In this document: positions 25,520-32,068 of the stretch, piece after piece
Layout of the letters: each line of letters opens with the position of its first letter
Numbering within the stretch: the first letter of the stretch is position 1
NCBI GenBank assembly: GCA_021780075.1
Contig: JAJXZL010000019.1
Coordinates: forward strand, 1 to 33,510
DNA: 33,510 bases
DNA from: Acidobacteriota bacterium
Lineage (GTDB): Bacteria; Acidobacteriota; Terriglobia; Terriglobales; Acidobacteriaceae
Direction: 5' to 3'
Notes under the pieces: generated by a model
Seen by the model: the letters and a program-made list of their open reading frames with translations, nothing else
What the model was told of the DNA's origin: nothing
The model's database searches: none
Program-made: the position numbers and the translations under genes

Positions 25520-25630
25520 TATGGTTACGAGAGTCGAGTAGATGCCATCTTGCAGAGAATTTCGCGGCGCGCCTCAGCAAGCCTTCACTTCACTTCATGA
25601 AGCTCTCACGTCGAAGACCTGTGAAATCAG

Positions 25631-26581
25631 CTAGTGGTTCAAGGCCGTGTCCGCGCCAACCAGCGCCGTGAGCACCATGCCGGGCGTGATTTCGGACTCT
25701 TCGCCATGCGGCAGTGCACCCACCACATGCACAAGTGAAGCATTTGCGATGTGCTGGCTCTGCACTCTGGCATCGGCTGCCGCCAGCGTCAGGTTCGCCG
25801 TCAGCGGAATCGTAACTCCATGTGCTGTGAGCGACAGAACCTGAAACGCGAGCACCCCCGGTTTGCCATTCGGTCCGGCCGGGTCCACCCGCGTCAGGGT
25901 GGCTTTGGCCGCAGTTCCTTTCGGCACGATCAACGTGTTGCCGTCCATCACCGCCTCATCCAGCAGCAGCGCGACGCGATCGCCAACCTGCGCCGTGTCT
26001 GAAGCGGTATCCGCATCCGTCACCAGACGCAGAGCTGTGCCCTTGCGCAAAACGCCGCCCAAAGCCTGCAAGGTCTGTGGCTTGGGCGCCTGTGGCCCGC
26101 TCACCGCAAAGTCCGCCTCGACAATCGCGCTGGGCAGCTTCTGCGGCTCTTCCGCAAAGGCCTGCAACCGCGTGTCAGCAGTGATGACGATAGGCCCGGT
26201 ATAGCGCGCGGAAGCCTCGGTCGGCGTCCAGCCGTCGGTCGTGTAATAAATCAGGGCACCCGGCGAAGCGCCTGAAATGGTCACCTGCGTTCCCGCAACG
26301 ATCGAACCCGAGTTGACTGAGAAGACGGGCAGCCCTGCGCACTTGCAGTCCGGCAAGGCGCGCGGACCATCGGCATTCTGAATCACCACCTGCCCTGCCG
26401 TCTGCTGCGTGCCACGCGCGCCTGCCGGAAATCCCGGCCGGACACCCGTGCCTATGCCTTGCATGGATTGCCGGTTTATCTGTACCGCTTCGCCCAGAGC
26501 CTGCGCAGTCGCATCCCGGCCGCAAGCCAGAAAGCAGGCCAGGGCGCAGACGACCAGCATGGCAGGGAGACGGGATCCCAT
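25631..26581 (-). CDS. Exported protein with chitobiase/hexosaminidase C-terminal-like domain
   Basis: This is a 316-residue protein. The leader MGSRLPAMLVVCALACFLACGRDATAQA is a signal peptide; cleavage at ATA-QA is likely, but the Cys residues leave lipidation open. The middle (about 85-165) has the CHB_HEX_C pattern: FSVNSGSIVAGTQVTISGASPGALIYYTTDGWTPTEASARYTGPIVITADTRLQAFA. This fold normally accompanies carbohydrate-active or surface proteins. The C-terminal part (GDRVALLLDEAVMDGNTLIVPKGTAAKATLTRV) is a beta-rich domain I do not name. The longer frame to 26674 is rejected because AGGAGG lies 5 bases before ATG 26581. It is downstream of the metallopeptidase gene on the same strand after 136 bases. 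Its role is unknown. Confidence 0.75.
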   Translation of the reverse strand: MGSRLPAMLVVCALACFLACGRDATAQALGEAVQINRQSMQGIGTGVRPGFPAGARGTQQTAGQVVIQNADGPRALPDCKCAGLPVFSVNSGSIVAGTQVTISGASPGALIYYTTDGWTPTEASARYTGPIVITADTRLQAFAEEPQKLPSAIVEADFAVSGPQAPKPQTLQALGGVLRKGTALRLVTDADTASDTAQVGDRVALLLDEAVMDGNTLIVPKGTAAKATLTRVDPAGPNGKPGVLAFQVLSLTAHGVTIPLTANLTLAAADARVQSQHIANASLVHVVGALPHGEESEITPGMVLTALVGADTALNH

Positions 26582-26717
26582 GCACCCTCCTGTGAAGCGA
26601 AACAAGAATAGCTCAACAGAGTAGCGCCCCGGCTGACAAAAAACGAATCTGCCGCTGACCGGCAATCCTGACACTCATCCCTGTTCGTGTGGATAGGCGC
26701 GCGTACGGATTAAGCCA

Positions 26718-28385
26718 TCATGGTGCTGCGTGCAGGGTCGCGTCCACCGCCGCCTTCATCACGCCGCAGTTGGAGAAGAAACGGACGAAGCTGCCAGTCA
26801 GTGGTTCCGCGGCCGCAGGCTCTGAGGCCGCAGGTGCGGTTGGGCGCGCTGACGCCATCTGCATCGCGCCCCTGCCCTGCACATCGAGAATAAGCGTGGC
26901 GAGCTTGCGCGCCAGATCAAGCGGAAAGCTCTCTGAGACGAAGACCAGCTTGCCGCGGGTCGTGATAACCACCGGGCCCTCGTCCGTGGAAAAAACCTGC
27001 ACCATCTCGTCGCTGCTGACGGGTACGGCGCTTTGTGCGGCCATGTCGGGCTTCAGTCCGGAGTATTTGCGGCCCAGCTCGCGAGCGTAGAGCCGAGCAA
27101 AGCTTTGCGCCGAGGCGTCATTTCGCCAAACCGACAAATACAACAGAGCAATGGACTTGGTGCTCGCCCGTCCGGCCGCGGTGGCGCTGCGCAACTGGCC
27201 GGCCCAGTAGAGGCCGCCGTCCCATGCGGGTGTCAGGTTACGGGCCGCTTCGTCTCCGCCAAAGAGTCCGGTGAGAATGTGCAGGTCAAGCTGGCCCACC
27301 TGGCCAATGTCGTAGGGCTGGTAAAGCTTGTCCACCAGCGGATGAATGTTGGGCAGCAGCGGCACAGGGGGTAGGTGGCCCTTTTCGTATTCGCGGGGGT
27401 TAAGGATCTCCCAGCTCGATGTGGGCGGGCGGTCGAGCGCGCCGCTGAAGGCCGCAGTCTGGCCCTTGTCCATCCAAACGTCCTGCTCAAAGCTCAGGCC
27501 CTCGCGATACGGGAACAGCAGCGACTCAGAGAGAAGCAGTGGCGCGCGGGCCAGAATCGGCGAGTCCGAGGAGCCTGTCATCTGCTGCTTGATGAGTTCC
27601 ACGACCTCGGGATCTTTGATAAGGCTGTGTCCCATCGGCTTGAGTATGTTGTCCATCATCACCGCGGTCGCCTGGCCTTCTGATACTGCACTGCGCGCCG
27701 TGTCCAGTTCGTCCTTTGCCAGATGGTCGGTGTCGCCGCTGGAAGTGAGGGAGACGTCAGCGGGTGTCTGATCGCCCCACTTCTCCAGGTCTACATGCTG
27801 ATCCTGCAGTGCATGCGTCAACTCATGTGCCAGCACTGGCTTTTGCTCGTCCACGCTCACCCAGTCCAGCATATTTACGGTCTTGGTTTTGGGATCGTAG
27901 TAGGCCTCAATCTGCTCTTTGAGCAGAGAAAGAAGGAAGGGTGTCAGGTCAAAATCGCGGTCCAACAGGCCAAACTTCTTGAGCACAATTTCGCTGCGCT
28001 GCATGCGCTTGGCGTCCTCATCATCATTGAACTTCTCGCTCAGGTAGTTTTCGACGGCAGTGCGCGTGGTCAGTTGGCGCTTGACGGTGCTTTTAATGGG
28101 CAGGCCCGTCTCCTCCGAGGAGAACTTGAGCAGATCATCCACCAGGCCAAATAGCTGCTGCGCCTGCTCGGGTGTGATGTGGTTTGCAGTCGCGGATTTT
28201 CCCTTGGGCGAAGGAGCGACCGGAGCTTGAGCCGGCTCTCCTGCGGGAGCCTGCGAAGCGCCGGCGGCCTGCTGGGCGGGAAGGGCTGGCGGCAGCGCGA
28301 CCGTCCCGGCAACAGGGAGGCTCAGGGTGATTGCGAGCATCCACGCGCGCCTGGTTGGTACCGCCAATTTGAACTTCCTGATCAT
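26718..28385 (-). CDS. Exported HExxH metallopeptidase-like protein (gluzincin type)
   Basis: This 555-residue protein has a signal peptide (RRAWMLAITLSLPVAGTVALPPALPA) and then a Pro/Ala/Gln linker. The zinc-binding motif is VLAHELTHALQDQH (H187, E188, H191), and SEGQATAVMMD supplies a likely third ligand, E236. An LKEQIEAYYDPKTKTVNML segment just before the HExxH is typical of such extracytoplasmic enzymes. A long C-terminal region (to 555) has no clear domain. I recall related proteins in Acidobacteriota annotated only as hypothetical or metallopeptidase. ATG 28385 is chosen over 28430 because GAGGAG lies about 6 bases upstream and a promoter sits ahead of it. It is divergent from ygfZ. 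Confidence 0.78.
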   Translation of the reverse strand: MIRKFKLAVPTRRAWMLAITLSLPVAGTVALPPALPAQQAAGASQAPAGEPAQAPVAPSPKGKSATANHITPEQAQQLFGLVDDLLKFSSEETGLPIKSTVKRQLTTRTAVENYLSEKFNDDEDAKRMQRSEIVLKKFGLLDRDFDLTPFLLSLLKEQIEAYYDPKTKTVNMLDWVSVDEQKPVLAHELTHALQDQHVDLEKWGDQTPADVSLTSSGDTDHLAKDELDTARSAVSEGQATAVMMDNILKPMGHSLIKDPEVVELIKQQMTGSSDSPILARAPLLLSESLLFPYREGLSFEQDVWMDKGQTAAFSGALDRPPTSSWEILNPREYEKGHLPPVPLLPNIHPLVDKLYQPYDIGQVGQLDLHILTGLFGGDEAARNLTPAWDGGLYWAGQLRSATAAGRASTKSIALLYLSVWRNDASAQSFARLYARELGRKYSGLKPDMAAQSAVPVSSDEMVQVFSTDEGPVVITTRGKLVFVSESFPLDLARKLATLILDVQGRGAMQMASARPTAPAASEPAAAEPLTGSFVRFFSNCGVMKAAVDATLHAAP

Positions 28386-28405
28386 TCGGTCTCCTCGCGA
28401 TTTTA

Positions 28406-28434
28406 GTAATAGAGGCGCCACGTTCAGCATCCAA
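28406..28434 (-). promoter_or_regulatory. Probable promoter of the exported metallopeptidase gene
   Basis: On the minus strand TTGGAT (28434-28429) and TATTAC (28411-28406) are 17 bases apart. They match the sigma-70 boxes at three and four of six bases. It lies just ahead of the ATG at 28385 and supports the shorter start. Confidence 0.4.
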
Positions 28435-28443
28435 TAGCAAGGC

Positions 28444-28449
28444 TATAAT
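28444..28449 (+). promoter_or_regulatory. Perfect -10 box ahead of ygfZ
   Basis: TATAAT is an exact -10 match; the -35 region (CGTTCA at 28421-28426) is poor. Transcription would start near 28456, which makes GTG 28459 an unlikely start codon and favours ATG 28516. Its upstream part overlaps the opposing promoter. Confidence 0.5.
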
Positions 28450-28515
28450 CAGGATGCGGTGCAGCGCGATATTTGCACAAGAAAAGTATGCGCACGACCG
28501 CGAAAGTGCTTCCTT

Positions 28516-29673
28516 ATGAGTGATTCGGTGATTGCAGTACCTACTCCGGCGACTCCGCTAGCCACGCTGTTGACTTCGGCGCCCAGGGCGCCACGGCTTG
28601 CCGAGTATCATGGTGCGCTGACCCCACAGGAGTTGGACGCGCCAGCAGCAGAAACAGCGGCGCTGGCTGAGGGTGCGGCGGTGTATGACCTGGGCTGGAT
28701 GCGACGAGTCGCCGTGCGCGGCGAAGATCGTTTCCGCTGGCTGAGCGGCATGGTCACCAACACCGTAAAAGACCTCGGACCCAATGCCGGCGCGTGGAAC
28801 CTTGTTCTCAATGCGCAGGGGCGCATCCAGGGCGATGTGACAGTATGGCGCGAGGGTCATGAACCCCTGCACCAAGAGCATGAGGCTGCCGCGGGGGATT
28901 CGTCCTTGATTCTGGAAATTGCCGCGGACCAGTACGAGCGTCTGCTGGCGCATCTTGAGCGCTTCATCATCATGGACGACGTGGAGCTGGTTCCCTTGGG
29001 ACAGGAGCCGGGTGCCGAGGAGACGGCGTTGGGGCTCTCCGGTCCCCAGGCCGATGAAGTGCTGGAGCGCATGGGCCTGCCCACGCTCTCTGAACCCATG
29101 ACCTGCACGCGGGTGGAGTGGAACGGGCTCGATTTGCGAATTTTCCGTGGCTACGGCGCACTGGTACCGCACTACGAACTCTGGACGCCGGTGGCAGGTG
29201 TTATCCGGCTCTGGAGGACGTTCACAACGGCGGGCGCTGTGCGGGTGGGTTCAGCGTCGCTGGAGGCGTTTCGGATTGCCGAGGGGATTCCGTCGTTCGG
29301 CATCGACATGGTGGAGCGTGACCTGCCGCAGGAGACATCACAGATGCGGGCGTTGCACTTCAGCAAAGGCTGCTACCTGGGCCAGGAAATTGTGGAGCGC
29401 ATTCGCTCACGGGGTAGCGTGCACCGGCATCTGCGCCAGTTAGAGCTGGTAGGGCCCGTGCCGGAGACCGGCACCGAGTTGATGCTGGACGGCGCAGCGG
29501 CCGGCGCGATTACCAGCGCGGCCGAGCTGAAGCTGGCGGCAGGCAGCCGGGTATTTGCGTTGGGCATGATGCGCGGCGAAGCTGAAGCGCGCAATGAGGC
29601 TTTGACGTACACTGCGGGAGCAGCCACGGGCACTGCCCGCATTCTGGCCGCACCGCCAAATCTTGTATCCTGA
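28516..29673 (+). CDS. ygfZ: Folate-binding YgfZ/GcvT-fold protein
   Basis: This 385-residue protein has the aminomethyltransferase (GcvT) fold but belongs to the YgfZ branch, which supports repair or assembly of iron-sulfur clusters in enzymes such as MiaB and needs tetrahydrofolate. The deciding motif is KGCYLGQEIVERIRSRGSVHR, with C286 in the conserved KGCYxGQE. Earlier GcvT-like segments are DLGWMRRVAVRGEDRFRWLSGMVTN and LNAQGRIQGDVTVW. It cannot replace the missing gcvT of the glycine cleavage operon. ATG 28516 is preferred over GTG 28459 because of the -10 box at 28444. It heads a four-gene plus-strand set with 22, 7 and -4 bases between genes. Confidence 0.88.
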   Translation: MSDSVIAVPTPATPLATLLTSAPRAPRLAEYHGALTPQELDAPAAETAALAEGAAVYDLGWMRRVAVRGEDRFRWLSGMVTNTVKDLGPNAGAWNLVLNAQGRIQGDVTVWREGHEPLHQEHEAAAGDSSLILEIAADQYERLLAHLERFIIMDDVELVPLGQEPGAEETALGLSGPQADEVLERMGLPTLSEPMTCTRVEWNGLDLRIFRGYGALVPHYELWTPVAGVIRLWRTFTTAGAVRVGSASLEAFRIAEGIPSFGIDMVERDLPQETSQMRALHFSKGCYLGQEIVERIRSRGSVHRHLRQLELVGPVPETGTELMLDGAAAGAITSAAELKLAAGSRVFALGMMRGEAEARNEALTYTAGAATGTARILAAPPNLVS

Positions 29674-29695
29674 ACGGATTGGAAACCTGAAAACC

Positions 29696-30292
29696 ATGAG
29701 CGATACACCAAAATTTGAAGTGATTGATCGCCGCAAGTTCAAAGCGGAAGAAGAGAAAGAACATGCGGAGACGCCTGCTCCCGAGGCTGAGGCAAGCGCC
29801 GGTCCGCGACTCGTGGTGACGGAGAGCAAATCAGAGCCGGCCCCCGAGGCCGCTGAGGTTGCTGCTGCGGAAGAGGAGCATTTTGAGATGCCGCCCGCGC
29901 CGACCGCCGAGGAAAGCCAGCAGCAGAAGTCAGCCTATGACGCCTCAGCCCAGCGGCTTGAGGATCTAGTCCGCGCCCAGAATCCAGGCATGGGGGCGCA
30001 GCCGCCGGTTGGTTTTGAGAACCTGGCGCAGCAGTTGTACGTCTCCGCGATGATTCAGATGGGCGCGGGAACGCAGGAGGGGCAGCGGCCAAGGGTGGAC
30101 ATCCTTGGCGCACGTCAGACGATTGACCTGCTGGGCGTACTGGCGGATAAGACCAAGGGCAACCTGACCGAGGCTGAGGAGCGGACTCTGCAGACGGTGC
30201 TCTTTGAGACGCGCATGGCTTTTCTGGAGCTGACCAGCATGATTACCCTGCAGGGCATGCAGCCGCCGCAGCCCCCGCCGGGTAAGCGCTAA
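29696..30292 (+). CDS. DUF1844 family protein
   Basis: This is a 198-residue cytosolic protein. The first ~85 residues are acidic and low in complexity (Glu/Ala/Pro), probably disordered. The C-terminal ~100 residues are the DUF1844 core: FENLAQQLYVSAMIQMGAG, PRVDILGARQTIDLLGVLADKTKGNLTEAEERTLQTVLFETRMAFLELT. The family is widespread in Acidobacteriota and some other phyla, with no known function. ATG 29696 begins the family-like opening SDTPKFEVIDRRKF. It lies between ygfZ and the phosphodiesterase gene in a tight operon. Confidence 0.88.
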   Translation: MSDTPKFEVIDRRKFKAEEEKEHAETPAPEAEASAGPRLVVTESKSEPAPEAAEVAAAEEEHFEMPPAPTAEESQQQKSAYDASAQRLEDLVRAQNPGMGAQPPVGFENLAQQLYVSAMIQMGAGTQEGQRPRVDILGARQTIDLLGVLADKTKGNLTEAEERTLQTVLFETRMAFLELTSMITLQGMQPPQPPPGKR

Positions 30293-30299
30293 AGAACTG

Positions 30300-31106
30300 A
30301 TGGAAGGCCTGCTGACATTTCTCGGGACAGGAACTTCGATGGGGGTTCCGACGCTGGGATGCGACTGCGAGGTGTGCACCTCGACGGACCCGCATGACAA
30401 GCGGCTGCGGCCCTCGGTGCTGCTGCGCATGCAGCAGAGCGGGCATGAACGCGTGGTGGTGATTGACACCGGCCCCGATTTTCGTGAGCAGGCCCTGCGC
30501 AGCGGACTGACGCGCGTGGATGCCGTCTTTTATACCCACAGCCACGCCGATCACATCCTTGGACTGGATGATCTGCGCCCGCTGAGCTTTACAGTTGCGC
30601 GCGAGGGCGGAGTGATTTTGCTCTATGCCTCGCAGGAGACGGCAGACATGCTCCGGCGCATCTACGACTACACTTTTTCTCCTGAAGCCACGTATCCCAA
30701 TCGTGCCCGTGTGCGGATCGAGCCATTGGAAGAGCGGACAGTAGTGCATGACGTCGAATTTGTCCGTGTGCCGTTATTGCACGGGGAGATGGATGTCTCC
30801 GGCTTTCGTTTTGGGAACGTGGCATACTTGACGGACGTAAGCGCCATTCCCGAGTCGAGCTTCGTCTTGCTGGAGGGAATCGACTGCCTGATTATCTCTG
30901 CCTTGCGCCACAAACCGCACCCCAGCCACGCCACGTTGGATCAGGCGGTGGAGTGGGCGCGGCGCATTGGCGCGCGGCAGACCTGGTTCACTCATATCGC
31001 CCATGACCTGGGCCACGCCGCGACTAATCGCGCGTTGCCTGCCGGCATGGCTCTCGCGTACGACGGCCTCAGTTTTGCTGTGAATCTGGGGTGCGTGCGT
31101 CGATGA
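30300..31106 (+). CDS. PhnP-like metallo-beta-lactamase-fold phosphodiesterase
   Basis: This is a 268-residue hydrolase. The N-terminal FLGTGTSMGVPTLGCDCEVCTSTDPHDKRLRPS (Cys 21, 23 and 26) is the PhnP-type signature with a structural metal site. THSHADHILGLDDLR (H80, H82, D84, H85) is the metallo-beta-lactamase metal motif. LLHGEMDVSGFRFGNVAYLTDVS and TWFTHIAHDLGH complete the active site. PhnP hydrolyses 5-phosphoribosyl 1,2-cyclic phosphate, but no phn genes lie here, so a general cyclic phosphodiesterase role is safer. Its start is 7 bases after DUF1844, and its stop overlaps the ribF start by ATGA. Confidence 0.88.
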   Translation: MEGLLTFLGTGTSMGVPTLGCDCEVCTSTDPHDKRLRPSVLLRMQQSGHERVVVIDTGPDFREQALRSGLTRVDAVFYTHSHADHILGLDDLRPLSFTVAREGGVILLYASQETADMLRRIYDYTFSPEATYPNRARVRIEPLEERTVVHDVEFVRVPLLHGEMDVSGFRFGNVAYLTDVSAIPESSFVLLEGIDCLIISALRHKPHPSHATLDQAVEWARRIGARQTWFTHIAHDLGHAATNRALPAGMALAYDGLSFAVNLGCVRR

Positions 31107-32068
31107 GCGAGAACGCAGCCTGCAAAATTCCCGTTTACAGAACGCTGGCCCAGATTCCGGCGGGCTTTGGCCCAAGCGTGGCCGCCATCGGCAACTTTGA
31201 TGGTGTGCATGTGGGGCATCGGGAGATTCTCTCCGCCGTGGTTGCGGAGGCGCGAGCATTCGGCGTGCGTGCAGTGGCGATTACCTTTGACCCACACCCT
31301 GACCAGTTTCTGATGCCGGAGCATGCGCCGAAGCTACTGACTCCCATTGCAGAGCGCATCCGCCTGCTCGCCTTGACCGGCATCGATGCGGTGCTGGTTC
31401 TGCCGTTCGATGCGACGCTTGCCGGTCTGCCGGCACGGGAGTTTGTGCGCAAGGTGCTGGTGGAAGCTCTGGGCGTGCGCGGTCTGCATGAAGGTGGCAA
31501 CTTCCGCTTTGGGCGGCGTGCTGAGGCCGGGGTCAGAGAGTTGGCGGAGTTTGGCGCGGAGTTCAGCTTTTCCCTGCAAATACACGAGGCGGTTCATGTG
31601 CACGGGCTTGAGGTCTCAAGCTCAGCGGTGCGGGGGCTGGTGGCGGCTGGCGACTTGCGCCGTGCGCGTTGGATGCTGGGCCGGCCGTTCGCCGTGTGCT
31701 CGACACCGGCCAGAGGACGCGGCATCGGCACGCGGCTGCTGGTGCCTACGGTGAATCTAGCGCCATACGACGAGCAGCTTCCGGCTTTCGGCGTGTATGT
31801 AACTCGGCTGACGATTGGCGGGCGATGCTTTAAGGCGGTGACGAACGTGGGCAACCGGCCGACGTTTGGCGAAGCCTCGTTTGCCGTCGAGTCACACATA
31901 CTGGATTTTGAGCCGGTGGACATGGATGAGACGACGCCCGTGAAACTGGAGTTCCTTTTCAGGCTGCGACCGGAGATAACGTGGCCCACGCCGGAGATGC
32001 TGAAGGCGCAGATATTCAAGGATGTAGCGCGTGCGCAGCGGTATTTCCGGCTGGTAGCGGGCGGTTGA
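31103..32068 (+). CDS. ribF: Bifunctional riboflavin kinase / FAD synthetase
   Basis: This 321-residue enzyme makes FMN from riboflavin and FAD from FMN. The FAD synthetase domain (about 1-185) has the nucleotide-binding GNFDGVHVGH (30-39), ITFDPHPDQFL, and SSSAVRGLVAAGDLRRARWMLGRPF. The riboflavin kinase domain (about 186-321) has GRGIGTRLLVPTVNL, GVYVTRL and TNVGNRPTFGE. The usual GFPTANL reads LVPTVNL here, a mild change. Length is typical. ATG 31103 overlaps the upstream stop. The 3' end overlaps the convergent penicillin-binding protein gene by 53 bases. No FMN riboswitch is seen, and the gene is translationally coupled to the phosphodiesterase. Confidence 0.95.
   Translation: MSENAACKIPVYRTLAQIPAGFGPSVAAIGNFDGVHVGHREILSAVVAEARAFGVRAVAITFDPHPDQFLMPEHAPKLLTPIAERIRLLALTGIDAVLVLPFDATLAGLPAREFVRKVLVEALGVRGLHEGGNFRFGRRAEAGVRELAEFGAEFSFSLQIHEAVHVHGLEVSSSAVRGLVAAGDLRRARWMLGRPFAVCSTPARGRGIGTRLLVPTVNLAPYDEQLPAFGVYVTRLTIGGRCFKAVTNVGNRPTFGEASFAVESHILDFEPVDMDETTPVKLEFLFRLRPEITWPTPEMLKAQIFKDVARAQRYFRLVAGG

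Larger units (their letters stand above)
24917..25630. other. Intergenic repeat cluster, no gene
   Basis: About 710 bases are made almost entirely of repeats and hairpins, entered separately: a 10-bp GC hairpin, the right 60-bp direct repeat, a family B palindrome, a family D hairpin, a GCT-rich unit and a C run. The open frames inside them simply read through the repeats. Confidence 0.7.

Noticed and set aside
28516..29673. The missing gcvT of the glycine cleavage system
   Set aside because: The KGCYLGQE motif and the neighbours ribF and DUF1844 mark it as YgfZ.
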